The notes under the pieces are model-generated. The model was not told the DNA's origin and ran no database searches. It worked only from the letters and a program-made list of their open reading frames with translations. Shown here piece by piece: positions 14,699-22,730 of a stretch of 33,044 bases of DNA. The stretch lies in contig NZ_VFEU01000039.1 in the NCBI RefSeq assembly GCF_007858255.1, positions 1-33,044 of the forward strand. The letters are read 5' to 3'. The position numbers and the translations under genes are program-made. How positions within the stretch are numbered: the first letter of the stretch is position 1; every line of letters begins with the position of its first letter. This DNA is from Pseudomonas rhodesiae. Its GTDB lineage: Bacteria; Pseudomonadota; Gammaproteobacteria; Pseudomonadales; Pseudomonadaceae.

Positions 14699-15643
14699 TT
14701 GAGCTTTCTTGCCCTATTCGTCAGCCTGCCCACCAAGGCATCGACCGGCCGCATGCGCGTCTGGCGTTCTGTCAAAGCGCAGGGCTGCGCAACGCTGCGC
14801 GACGGGGTCTATCTGCTGCCCGACTCGGCGGACAGTGCGGCGACGCTGGGCGAAGTGGCGGCGCAGGCGGTGGAAGTCGGGGGCAGCGGCCAGGTCTATC
14901 GACTGTCGGGGTGTGACGAAGCTCAGAAGGCCGCGCTACGCGCCCTGTTCGACCGGGGCGAGGAGTACGCCAGCATCGCCGAGGAGATCAAAGCGCTCGG
15001 GCGTAACCTGGCATCCCCGGACGGCGCCGATGCCATGCGCAAGCTCCAGCCGCTCGTGCGCCGCTTCGAGCAGGTGAACCGCATCGACTTCTTCCCCGGC
15101 GAGGCGCAGCGGCAGACCTTGAGCCTGCTGGACGACCTGCGCGACGCGATCACCCGCCGTATGTCTCCCGACGAGCCGACCGCCCGGCAGACGGATATTC
15201 CGCGGCTGAACCGCGCCGACTATCAGGGTCGGACCTGGGCCACGCGGGCGCGCCCGTGGGTGGACCGACTCGCTTCGGCCTGGCTGATCCGGCGGTTCAT
15301 CGACCCGAGCGCGCGCATCGTCTGGCTGGCGAGTCCCTCCGACTGCCGCAATGGCTGGCTCGGCTTCGATTTCGACGGCGCCGCCTTCAGTCATGTGGGC
15401 ACCAAGGTCACCTTCGAGACGCTGCTGGCGAGTTTCGGACTTGATTCCGCCCCTGCACTGGTACGCCTGGGCAAGCTCGTGCATTGCCTGGATTTGGGCG
15501 GGCTGCCGGTAGCAGAAGCGCTGGGCATCGAATCGCTGCTCGCCGGCTTGCGCGCATCGGAACCCGATGACGACGCGCTGCTTGCCCGCGCGTGCGAAAT
15601 TTTTGATTGGCTATTGAAGAGTTACGAGGACAAAACAACGTGA
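14699..15643 (+). CDS. chrB: ChrB chromate-resistance protein, sensor/regulator
   Basis: A 314-residue ChrB. In known chromate transposons ChrB senses chromate and controls the chr operon. The N-terminal domain begins MSFLALFVSLPTKASTGRMR, a family hallmark. The C-terminal domain has RARPWVDRLASAWLIRRFID, followed by GWLGFDFDGAAFSHVG and LVHCLDLGG. The start is TTG 14699 with GAAGGAG 7 bp upstream. The stop overlaps the next start by 4 bp (GTGA). It is the first gene of the cargo operon, so it probably drives its own inducible expression. Confidence 0.92.
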   Translation: MSFLALFVSLPTKASTGRMRVWRSVKAQGCATLRDGVYLLPDSADSAATLGEVAAQAVEVGGSGQVYRLSGCDEAQKAALRALFDRGEEYASIAEEIKALGRNLASPDGADAMRKLQPLVRRFEQVNRIDFFPGEAQRQTLSLLDDLRDAITRRMSPDEPTARQTDIPRLNRADYQGRTWATRARPWVDRLASAWLIRRFIDPSARIVWLASPSDCRNGWLGFDFDGAAFSHVGTKVTFETLLASFGLDSAPALVRLGKLVHCLDLGGLPVAEALGIESLLAGLRASEPDDDALLARACEIFDWLLKSYEDKTT

Positions 15644-15795
15644 ACGCCCCGACCAGTCCTCAGACCGCCGCGCAACCACGCCCGGCCCGTCCGTCTTTCT
15701 GGGACATCACCCAAGACGACCTGCTGCTGGCCGCAGGCTTCGGCCGTATTCGACGGCTTGTTGGCCAACTTCCGTATTTGACTGGTTACTGTTGA
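15640..15795 (+). pseudogene. Stub of a second ChrA N-terminus
   Basis: A GTG start overlapping the chrB stop gives MNAPTSPQTAAQPRPARPSF followed by Trp. This matches the N-terminal tail of long ChrA proteins, which normally continue with a FWEAFRFWLKLGF-like first membrane segment. Here the sequence after SFW is unrelated (DITQDDLLLAAGFGRIRRL), and the frame stops after 51 residues. I interpret this as the remains of the original chrA, replaced downstream by a different chrA at 15814. It may survive only as a translated leader that couples chrB to chrA. Confidence 0.6.
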
Positions 15796-15813
15796 ACTAC
15801 AAGGAGAAGATCT

Positions 15814-17064
15814 ATGAGCGTTGCGAATGAAGAGTCGTATCGCCCGAGCAAGGCGACGGATGCCACGACTGAAGCCGTCCCTCCACCCATGAGCTACCCA
15901 CAGCTCTTCGCGCGCTTCCTCAAGTTCGGCTTGCTCGCATGGGGCGGGCCTGTGGCTCAGATCGACATGTTGCGCCGCGAGCTCGTGGACGAGGAACGCT
16001 GGATCTCCAGCAAACGCTTCAACAAGCTGCTTGCGGTGATGCAGGTGCTGCCCGGACCCGAAGCGCATGAAATATGCGTTCATTTGGGCATCCGAGCAAA
16101 GGGGCGGCTGGGGGGCGTGCTGGCGGGACTCGGTTTCATGCTTCCCGGATTCTTGCTGATGTTCGCGCTGTCCTGGTTGTACTTCCAGATTGAATTCGTG
16201 GGTACCGCGCTGGGCGCGGCGTTCCTTGGCGTGCAGGCGGCTGTGATCGCCCTGATCGTGCGCGCCGTGCACCGTATCGGCGAGCACATCCTGCTTGATC
16301 GCTGGTTGTGGGTCATTGCCATCGTTTGCGCGCTGGCAGCCATAGGTCGTGTCGACTTCTGGATCACCCTGCCGGCGGGCGGCCTTGTGTACGCCCTGCT
16401 CGTGCTGAATCATCGGGCCTCAGCGCTCTTGGTGACACTGGCGGCGGTGGCGCTGGCCGCGGCCGTGGCTTTGTGGGCTGCACCGACAGCGAAGCTTGTG
16501 GAAGCGGTCGTTCAGGGCCAGGCCTCGGTGCTGCTCATCTTCGCGTCGGGCCTGAAGGCCGGCTTGCTCACCTTCGGCGGCGCCTACACAGCGATTCCGT
16601 TCGTTCGCAACGACGCCGTCGGGCGCGGATGGATGACGGATGGGCAGTTCCTGGACGGCCTGGCGCTGTCCGGTGTGCTACCGGCACCCCTCATCATCTT
16701 CGCCACGTTCGTCGGCTATGTGGCGGGGGGGCCGATCGGGGCGGTGGCCATGACGGTGGGTGTCTTTCTTCCGGCCTTTGCGTTCTCGCTGATTTTCTAC
16801 GACCGGCTGGAGGCGGTCGTGGAGAACAAACGGCTGCACGCCTTTCTGGACGGCGTCGCGGCTGGGGTAGTCGGCCTGATCGGCGCAACCACCATCGACT
16901 TGGCGCAGGTCACTGCTGAACGTGTCCCATCGTTGACGGTGGGCATGTCGATTTTCGCCGCAGGCTTGGCATTCCTTTATGCCTGGAAGAACAAGCTCAA
17001 CGTCGTCGTCGTGATCCTCGCGGCGGGATTGGCGGGGTGGCTGGTATTTCCGAACCAAGGCTGA
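15814..17064 (+). CDS. chrA: ChrA chromate efflux transporter
   Basis: A 416-residue inner-membrane protein of the CHR family that exports chromate from the cytoplasm. Both homologous halves are present: the first with GGPVAQIDMLRRELVDEERW and LPGPEAHEICVHLG, the second with LLTFGGAYTAIPFVRNDAVG and GVLPAPLIIFATFVGYVAGG. There are about ten to twelve membrane segments, and the frame is intact. AAGGAG lies upstream of ATG 15814. It is transcribed with chrB. Confidence 0.95.
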   Translation: MSVANEESYRPSKATDATTEAVPPPMSYPQLFARFLKFGLLAWGGPVAQIDMLRRELVDEERWISSKRFNKLLAVMQVLPGPEAHEICVHLGIRAKGRLGGVLAGLGFMLPGFLLMFALSWLYFQIEFVGTALGAAFLGVQAAVIALIVRAVHRIGEHILLDRWLWVIAIVCALAAIGRVDFWITLPAGGLVYALLVLNHRASALLVTLAAVALAAAVALWAAPTAKLVEAVVQGQASVLLIFASGLKAGLLTFGGAYTAIPFVRNDAVGRGWMTDGQFLDGLALSGVLPAPLIIFATFVGYVAGGPIGAVAMTVGVFLPAFAFSLIFYDRLEAVVENKRLHAFLDGVAAGVVGLIGATTIDLAQVTAERVPSLTVGMSIFAAGLAFLYAWKNKLNVVVVILAAGLAGWLVFPNQG

Positions 17065-17123
17065 ACCTGATCGAGTCAGCCTTCGTCGCGCCGTTTCCGA
17101 TCCACCTTGCTGAGGAAGCCAAG

Positions 17124-17384
17124 ATGCCTTACGAACTGAAACCTCTTTCATGCGATCCGGCCAAACTCACCGGCCTGTCCGAGAAGCTGATCGTCAGCCA
17201 CTGGGAAAACAACTACGGCGGTGCGGTAAAGCGCCTCAATGCCATAGCGAGCCCCGCCATTGGCGGCGCCCTATTCGCCGCCGGCTGGCTGGCGGCGCCG
17301 CTGGTGGCCTGCGGCCTACTCAAGGTCGTCTATGACGTTGTGCTTTGGCGCGCTTTTCGGAAGTACGAGGGACCATCCTCTTGA
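17124..17384 (+). pseudogene. Chimeric ORF: ChrC (superoxide dismutase) N-terminus joined to a membrane-protein tail
   Basis: The first 42 residues (MPYELKPLSCDPAKLTGLSE, then LIVSHWENNYGGAVKRLNAI) match the N-terminus of ChrC, the iron superoxide dismutase of chromate operons. After that the sequence switches to ASPAIGGALFAAGWLAAPLV and GLLKVVYDVVLWRAFR, which looks like the last membrane segment and tail of an MFS-type permease. The total is 86 residues instead of about 200. The dismutase metal ligands after the first histidine are lost, so this is a deletion fusion, probably without enzyme activity. GAGGAAG precedes the ATG. Confidence 0.75.
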
Positions 17385-17413
17385 GAGCGCTCGCGCGCAA
17401 GCACATGGCGCGG

Positions 17414-17450
17414 CTTAGCGTACGATTTTTTCCGAATTCTGCGGGCACCC
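17414..17450 (-). repeat. Right terminal inverted repeat of the chromate transposon
   Basis: 37 bp, the inverted partner of 10861-10897 with two mismatches. The outside begins with ATCTA at 17451 and leads directly into the ccmI-like frame. Confidence 0.92.
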
Positions 17451-18075
17451 ATCTAACAACAAAATGTGGTCTCCGCCAATCAAGGCGCTGACAGATGAAG
17501 CTTTAAATGGAAATCCGGGTGAGCTCCAGAGCTTGAGTCTCATAGGTCTGGCTGCGTTTGAAGAGCATCGTTACCAAGATGCTTTAAAATATTGGCATCA
17601 CGCATTAGCAGAGATGGGTTCCGACCATCCGTCACACGCTGCTTTAGTACAGGCCATTGGAAAGGCAAGAAACGGTCTTTCAGCGGATGAAAAAAACAAC
17701 AATTTGACGATTAACCATGTTGCTGGCTTGCCACCAACACCGCTCAAGGTACGGGTGGACATTTCCCCGGAAATTTTCGAAAAGGTCGCTTTGGATGACA
17801 GTGTGTTCGTTTTCGTACAGACGCTATCGGGCTCCAAGGTACCTCTCGCTACCATACGACTTAAGGTCTCAAGTCTGCCGGCCGAGGTGGAGTTTTCAGG
17901 CGCTGATGCAATAGTTACCAGCAACACCTTATCGCAGACAGCCGCGATTCAAGTGACTGCTAGGGTCTCTAGGGGAGGGAAGAGTAGGTCGGGGGAATGG
18001 TTGGGCCGAAGCTCGACGACATTAAATTCGAAGAGCGCTAGGCTGAAGCTTACGATCAACCTTCCGGATATCTGA
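17451..18075 (+). pseudogene. ccmI: CcmI/CycH-type cytochrome c biogenesis protein, truncated at the N-terminus
   Basis: About 205 residues remain in frame from the transposon end. CcmI is the periplasmic apocytochrome c chaperone of system I maturation. A TPR part is visible (LIGLAAFEEHRYQDALKYWH), followed by the C-terminal domain KVRVDISPEIFEKVALDDSV, then FVFVQTLSGSKVPLATIRLK and AAIQVTARVSRGG, which follow CcmI closely. The membrane-anchored N-terminal part is missing, replaced by the Tn3 end. An internal ATG at 17464 could start a leftover 203-residue protein, but without an anchor or signal it would remain in the cytoplasm. Confidence 0.82.
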
Positions 18076-18149
18076 TCGACTGCACCGCAAAGTGCTGTTG
18101 CCAGGTACTGTAAAATAGAAGAGTGAGCACTTGATTTGCTGGTGCTTTC

Positions 18150-18170
18150 AAACAACGGTGTTGTTTTTTT
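18150..18170 (+). terminator. Possible terminator after ccmI
   Basis: A short stem AACAAC-GGT-GTTGTT is followed directly by a run of T (18164-18170), the pattern of a weak rho-independent terminator for the rightward ccmI frame. Confidence 0.5.
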
Positions 18171-18313
18171 AACAGCCGAACTGGAAAGGGAGGCTGAGCT
18201 GCTCAGTGATCACTTTATCCGTTGGCTGATTTACGCCGGCATGTTCGCTACAGGCACTGAACGACAACGCAGATGGTATGGTCTGTGCGTTCTGACTCGT
18301 CAAGGATCGGCCA

Positions 18314-19159
18314 ATGGATCGTTTGTCTAATTTGCTCTCGCGGTTCGGCGTGCGGGCCAATCTGTTCTATGACGGCGACCTATGCGGCTCTGCATCTTAC
18401 GATGGCGCCGAGCGGCGAGGTTATATCCATCTGCTTCAGGCCGGCAGCGTGACGTTGCTTGGTCCCGATCGCAAGGATTTGCAGCTCACTCGCCCTAGCT
18501 TGATTTTTATGCCACGCCCCGCCAAGCATCAATTGTTTGCGGGTGAGTCCGATGGCGCAAAGTTGTTGTGTGCTTCCATGGAGTTTGAGGGCGGAATTGA
18601 TAATCCTTTGTCGGCTTCATTACCGGACTGTTTGGTGCTCGCACTCGATGATCTGCCCATGCTGGCAGACACGTTGGAGTGGATGTTTGCCGAGGCGGCA
18701 AATGTGCATTGTGGAAGGGAAGCCGCGCTTGAGCGCTTATTTGAGCTCCTAATCATTCTGTTGCTCCGTTACCTGCTCGATCATCACCAGTTGCGCACCG
18801 GAATGATGGCTGGACTGGCCGACATGCGGCTTGCCCGATCGCTTTTACAGATGCACAACTCCCCGGAACATGCCTGGTCAATAGCAGAGCTGGCCAGTGA
18901 GTCAAATATGTCACGCGCTGCGTATGCCGTGCATTTCAAGAGTGTCATCGGACAGACGCCTGCTGATTATTTGTTGAGTTGGCGAGTTAGCCTGGCTCAG
19001 AAGCTGATGCGAGAAGGGCGCTCGATTACGCTGATTGCAGCTCAAGTCGGCTACGAAAGTCCTTCGGCGCTGTCTCGCGCATTTAGACGCAAGACGGGGT
19101 TGAGCCCTCGTGACTGGTTGAAAGATCTGGCGGGGGAAAATGATGGCAAAAAGGCCTAA
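18314..19159 (+). CDS. AraC-family regulator, RclR-like
   Basis: A 281-residue regulator with an N-terminal cupin-type domain (AraC_binding/cupin_6 kind) and a C-terminal double helix-turn-helix (WSIAELASESNMSRAAYAVH, then GYESPSALSRAFRRKTGLSP). Cys24 (GDLCGS) and Cys86 (KLLCASMEF) fall close to the two redox-active cysteines reported in E. coli RclR, the reactive-chlorine sensor. It converges with a DUF417 gene, the same family as RclC. I infer an oxidant-responsive activator; the ligand is not shown by the sequence. A bidirectional terminator overlaps its stop. Confidence 0.8.
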   Translation: MDRLSNLLSRFGVRANLFYDGDLCGSASYDGAERRGYIHLLQAGSVTLLGPDRKDLQLTRPSLIFMPRPAKHQLFAGESDGAKLLCASMEFEGGIDNPLSASLPDCLVLALDDLPMLADTLEWMFAEAANVHCGREAALERLFELLIILLLRYLLDHHQLRTGMMAGLADMRLARSLLQMHNSPEHAWSIAELASESNMSRAAYAVHFKSVIGQTPADYLLSWRVSLAQKLMREGRSITLIAAQVGYESPSALSRAFRRKTGLSPRDWLKDLAGENDGKKA

Positions 19160-19177
19160 GGCATTACTGCCTTAAGC
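19154..19177. terminator. Bidirectional terminator between the convergent genes
   Basis: A 10 bp stem with one mismatch (GCCTAAGGCA / TGCCTTAAGC) and a 4-base loop. An A-run lies on the left (19148-19152) and an A-rich stretch on the right (19182-19188, TGAAAAAAT). It serves the AraC gene and the DUF417 gene that meet here. Confidence 0.65.
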
Positions 19178-19188
19178 CATTGAAAAAA

Positions 19189-19707
19189 TTATGCATTAAT
19201 TTTACGTTTTTCCAGTTCAACCAGCGAATGGCCTGCCACAAATATCGAAACAGCAAGCAACCCTAAGTCTTTAAGCAGAAACTGACCTGGCGCAACGGAA
19301 ATCGCCGGAAACCCTAAACTAGGCTCAATGACGCCCGGAGTGGAAAACATAAAGCTAAGGGTTGTGAAGAACAGGCCTGCAGACAGAGCGCCTCCTACCA
19401 CGGATAGTTTGGGCGACAGCATGCGGCCTGCGATCAGAGTGCCGATCGAAATCTCTAGTATGCCGAGCAGGCTGGAGAACATGTCGACCGAAAAAATGCT
19501 ATACACCCATCCCAAAAGCGGGCTGTTGCTCACCAGTGGAACCAGGCCCTCGGCCTCGTAGTGGGTAAATTTCATGCCGCCGAACCAGAAGTAAATAATA
19601 GCGAGAGCCAAGTACGCGCCATAGATACCTAGCCCCATAGTTTTGGTTCCAAGCGTTAAGTGGGCCTGTACGCTGGACTTCGAGTTTTCAATGCCTATGG
19701 TTTTCAT
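19189..19707 (-). CDS. DUF417 (YkgB/RclC-like) membrane protein
   Basis: A 172-residue inner-membrane protein with about four membrane segments: YGAYLALAIIYFWFGGMKFT, then LLGILEISIGTLIAG, then VVGGALSAGLFFTTLSFMFS, then DLGLLAVSIFVAGHSLV. The central WFGGMKFTHYEAEGLVPLVS is the DUF417 signature. E. coli RclC, of the same family, is needed for hypochlorous-acid resistance, but its biochemistry is unknown. The gene faces the RclR-like regulator, and the 730 bp upstream is where regulation would act. Confidence 0.85.
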   Translation of the reverse strand: MKTIGIENSKSSVQAHLTLGTKTMGLGIYGAYLALAIIYFWFGGMKFTHYEAEGLVPLVSNSPLLGWVYSIFSVDMFSSLLGILEISIGTLIAGRMLSPKLSVVGGALSAGLFFTTLSFMFSTPGVIEPSLGFPAISVAPGQFLLKDLGLLAVSIFVAGHSLVELEKRKINA

Positions 19708-20437
19708 GTCTGAGCTTCCAGTAGTGAGTGAGAGTGTGTTGGCTGCCGAACGCCGTATGCGTTGGCGATGAGATGATTATGGCTGGCATCTCTAATCAAG
19801 AGGCATCAGAAAGTATTGATTTCAGTGCAGATCGTCTTGGGCGGTGCAATTCGCGATGAAGGGATCGCCGTGGAGAGCGATGAGTGCACTATTTCGATAA
19901 AGGAGTCGTTTTACATAGGTCGATGAAGCGCGTTGCGGCATCGCCTACTGTCATTTCTCAAATCTGACTATGGGGCTTGGGGCGAAGGGCGGCACTGACT
20001 AGGCTTAGAACAGCTACCAACTAGCCGCGCGGCCGCGATGCACAAAGAATGGTAACTGAGCCGTGAGTGCGGTGGGCGCCCGCATTTATTTCCAAACCCT
20101 ACAGATACATCGATCTTCGACTTCAACCGGGCAGATAGCTGTTGCAGCAAGCCTATCAATCGACTTTGACGTGTTAAAGAGGATAGGTTTTCCAGGGTTG
20201 GGGAACAGCATGCCCTGCAGAACGACACACGTCACTTTTGTTAAATTAATAAGCTAGCTACCTATTGGGCATAACCTTGCAATTTGCTTCAATTTACGCA
20301 CATGCACTTGCGACCTCAAAATGCAACGTAAGCCCCGAATATCTCCATTATTGTCGCCGCCAGCCTTAGTTACAGCTGCTATGATGAATGAGATCGAAAA
20401 CTGAAATCCCCCACTAGAATTGTTGACTGGAGTCAAA
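19708..20437. other. Long intergenic region upstream of the DUF417 gene and sdhC
   Basis: 730 bp without a convincing gene. The part nearest 19707 should hold the DUF417 promoter and regulator sites. A minus-strand reading at about 20095-20235 is short and was not assigned. From about 20330 to 20437 the sequence resembles the region usually upstream of sdhC in Pseudomonas. Confidence 0.5.
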
Positions 20438-20812
20438 ATGAATAAAAAGCGGCCGGTTAATCTTGATATTCGAACCATTCAGCTTCCTCTCACGGCGCTT
20501 ACATCGATTCTGCACCGGATTTCAGGAATTATGCTCTTTATTTTTCTGGGACTGATACTGTATATGCTGAGCAAATCGTTGGAGTCAGAAAAGGGTTTTA
20601 ATGAAGTCAAGGAGATTTTTTCTTCACCTTTCGGCAAAGTTAGTTTCTGGTTGGTATACTCTTCATTTATTTATCATCTCGTAGCCGGAATTCGACACCT
20701 AGTTATGGATGTGGGTGTTGGTCATACTTTGAAAGGCAGCAATCGCGCCTCTACTATTGTTTTAGTAGTGTCGGGTGTTTTAATGGTTGCTGGCGCCGTA
20801 TGGATTTGGTAG
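20438..20812 (+). CDS. sdhC: Succinate dehydrogenase cytochrome b556 subunit (SdhC), orphan
   Basis: A 124-residue SdhC, the membrane cytochrome b subunit that binds haem and ubiquinone in complex II. The N-terminus MNKKRPVNLDIRTIQLPLTA and TSILHRISGIMLFIFLGLIL are typical, as are the haem-ligand-region YHLVAGIRHLVMDVG and three membrane segments. GGAG precedes ATG 20438. It is complete, but sdhD, sdhA and sdhB do not follow; 13 bp after the stop a start ATG gives only MRIYKD before a stop. It is less GC-rich than the redox block downstream, so it was probably acquired separately. Confidence 0.93.
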   Translation: MNKKRPVNLDIRTIQLPLTALTSILHRISGIMLFIFLGLILYMLSKSLESEKGFNEVKEIFSSPFGKVSFWLVYSSFIYHLVAGIRHLVMDVGVGHTLKGSNRASTIVLVVSGVLMVAGAVWIW

Positions 20813-21672
20813 CTGTGGAGTCGTAATGCGTATTTACAAGGACTAAAAGCGTCCTTTAAAGCTAACTTACGAAAGTATTTATAATCGACGGTTCACGCTT
20901 AAACGGTTGAATCCTTTCGGGCTTCCGAATAGCTGTTAGCTGAAAGCTATCATGAGCTAAGTTTTCTGTGCATCATCAAATGTGTTAATGGGAGCGCCAT
21001 AGTACTAGGTACAAATATGGCTCTAGGACAATGTTAGATGTTTTGGATTTTGAGGCGGATCGCTCTTATCGAAGATCGTCTAATTCGCTCTGAAGCGCAG
21101 GTTTTTTGAAACTATCACCTGGTTGGCACACTGTGCGAATCAACATCAGATATGAGAAAGCCAATCAGGTGAACACTACCCTCGAGGGCTCATCTGTCCA
21201 GTTAAAGCCTCGAGTCTTTCTGGGTGCGCAAAAGACAAGAAGGTTATATGGGAAAATTATGAGGCCTGGATACCATGCGTCATGGGCGTGCCGATGCTGT
21301 GAGTGACAGAGCGAGAAGCAAGTGAAAGTCCCTGAAGTAGGGGCGGGATGCGCCCGAGTGGCATTTTTTGTCTTAAGGTAGATCGCGTAGCTGTTCTTCA
21401 GAATAATCTTCAGAGCGTTGACGACAGCCATCGCTGTGCATTCCTCAAGAATAGAATGTGTCGGAAGGGTGGCGTCATTGGTGTTAGTCATCGCTTAGGA
21501 TTTCTCAATCTGGCTTACACGGGCGCCTGTACCGATATCCCCGCGGATGGCGACGTATCGATGTTGAATTCCTCGCCAGACGAAGTGCAATGAGCTGCGG
21601 CTATAGGCTTGCGCAGCCTTAGATAGCCGGCCGTCGCAGGCGCGCCGGTTGGCCGGGATCTTCTTCTGCCCG
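20813..21672. other. Gene-poor, AT-rich stretch after sdhC
   Basis: 860 bp with only short frames. It begins with a six-codon remnant that looks like the start of sdhD (20826-20846), overlapped by a weak AAGGAC/GTCCTT hairpin. A frame at 21106-21306 is uncertain: its N-terminus (KLSPGWHTVRINIRYE) could be the tail of a lost gene. The right part turns GC-rich where the next block begins. Confidence 0.4.
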
Positions 21673-21948
21673 TCAGGTGTCCGGTCGGAACTCCAGCACG
21701 AACGCTACGACCTTTTCGGCGGACATTTCGCACGGCTTCAACAATGTCCTATCTGATGTAACGCGGAAGAGGTTGAAGCTGACAATGTCAGTCCCGTCCA
21801 ACTCCCTGGCGAACAGACTGTTGCGACGTCCGTCCCCAGATCGCCGGACGATCAAGCTGAAACGCCGGCCTTCATAAGTCCCTTCTCTGTATCCCTCCGC
21901 AAGCTTCGCGAAAGCGGCATCGAACTCGGAATGCTCCATGTCATCCAT
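21673..21948 (-). CDS. Hypothetical protein, 91 aa
   Basis: A compact 91-residue protein with a helical start (MEHSEFDAAFAKLAEGYREG) followed by strands (GRRFSLIVRRSGDGRRNSLF) and an SFNLFR centre. It has no cysteines in obvious redox pairs. The start is either 21948 or the internal ATG at 21939, which has AAGGATGG upstream. It is the leftmost gene of the redox block on the minus strand. No family was recognised with confidence. Confidence 0.6.
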   Translation of the reverse strand: MDDMEHSEFDAAFAKLAEGYREGTYEGRRFSLIVRRSGDGRRNSLFARELDGTDIVSFNLFRVTSDRTLLKPCEMSAEKVVAFVLEFRPDT

Positions 21949-22108
21949 CCTTATTGATAGAACAGAGGCGCGGCGGGTGCGAGACCGCCAGTGCCGGGTC
22001 GCGCTAAGGTGCCGGGCAGATTCCTGCAGCCGACGAGGCCCGGGGTGGGCAGGATAATTGAGATGTCGGCGCCCGCATGGCTATCAGCGAAGTCGTCCGT
22101 CCAGTCTG

Positions 22109-22390
22109 CTAGGCAACGTCCACGCCTTTCCAGAAAGCGATGTAATCCCGGATACCCTCGGCATCCGGAGTGGGGGCGGGATAGGTCCAAGCGGCGTTCA
22201 CGTTGAGCGCGTCACCCGCGCGAACATGAAAGAAGCGCGCGGCGCCTTTGATCGGACAGACAGATGTGTGCGGGCTCATCTCAAGCAGGCTCAGGTCGAC
22301 TCCTGACGGTGGGAAGTAGTGATTTCCCTCGACGATGACTGTTTCGTCGCTTGTGGCGATAGTAGTGTCTTTCCAGATGGCTGAGACCAA
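22109..22390 (-). CDS. DUF427 domain protein
   Basis: A 93-residue protein of the DUF427 family (nucleotidyltransferase-like fold in known members; role unclear). The family pattern is visible: VEGNHYFPPSGVDLSLL, then TSVCPIKGAARFFHV (the S-x-C-P-x-K-G signature) and AAWTYPAPTPDAEGIRDYIA. The start TTG at 22390 has AAGGAGAG upstream. It is one of the small soluble redox/stress-associated genes of the block, next to glutaredoxin. Confidence 0.85.
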   Translation of the reverse strand: MVSAIWKDTTIATSDETVIVEGNHYFPPSGVDLSLLEMSPHTSVCPIKGAARFFHVRAGDALNVNAAWTYPAPTPDAEGIRDYIAFWKGVDVA

Positions 22391-22457
22391 CGGACTCTCC
22401 TTTTGTATTCATCAACCGGCGAAGGCTCGCGGGCTGGCTGCCCCAAGCCGCACCTCC

Positions 22458-22730
22458 TCAGGTGGCAGGCGGGTTGCGCCCGAGAAGTTTGTCGAGCTCG
22501 CCTCTGACATCGAGCGCGAATAGCTCATCGGAGCCACCGATAAGGGTGCCATTGATGAAGATCTGCGGCACGGAGCTTCGCCCCGACGCTTCCGCCATGG
22601 CCTGCCGGTGAGCCGGATCCGCCTCAATATCGAGCTCCTTCCATCGCACGCCCTTTTCCTTGAGGAGCGCCTTCGCTCGGCGGCAGAACGGGCACCAATT
22701 CGTGGTGTACAGCAATACATCAGTTGTCAT
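22458..22730 (-). CDS. grxC: Glutaredoxin 3-type protein
   Basis: A 90-residue dithiol glutaredoxin that reduces protein disulfides and glutathione mixed disulfides in the cytoplasm. The active site is Cys13-Pro-Phe-Cys16 (NWCPFCRRAKALL), with the cis-proline segment SVPQIFI and the glutathione-binding GGSDELFALD. The length is normal. The start 22730 has GGAGATG upstream. It sits 67 bp from the DUF427 gene in the same direction, and they may be one transcript. Confidence 0.93.
   Translation of the reverse strand: MTTDVLLYTTNWCPFCRRAKALLKEKGVRWKELDIEADPAHRQAMAEASGRSSVPQIFINGTLIGGSDELFALDVRGELDKLLGRNPPAT

Larger units (their letters stand above)
10861..17450 (-). mobile_element. Tn3-family (Tn501/Tn21-type) chromate-resistance transposon
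   Basis: A 6,590 bp unit bounded by 37 bp inverted ends (10861-10897 and 17414-17450, two mismatches) of the Tn501 type. It holds tnpA, tnpR, a res region and a chr cargo, in the order known for chromate transposons such as TnOtChr. The five bases outside the ends (GGAAG on the left, ATCTA on the right) do not match, so no target duplication is seen. The flanks may have been exchanged by recombination after insertion. The right end interrupts a ccmI-like gene. Confidence 0.9.

Noticed and set aside
20095..20235. Short minus-strand frame before sdhC with a cysteine-containing end
   Set aside because: It has no start with a ribosome binding site and no recognisable family.
21106..21306. 66-codon frame after sdhC
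   Set aside because: Weak TTG start, a stop just upstream and no family. It could be a gene tail, but that cannot be shown.
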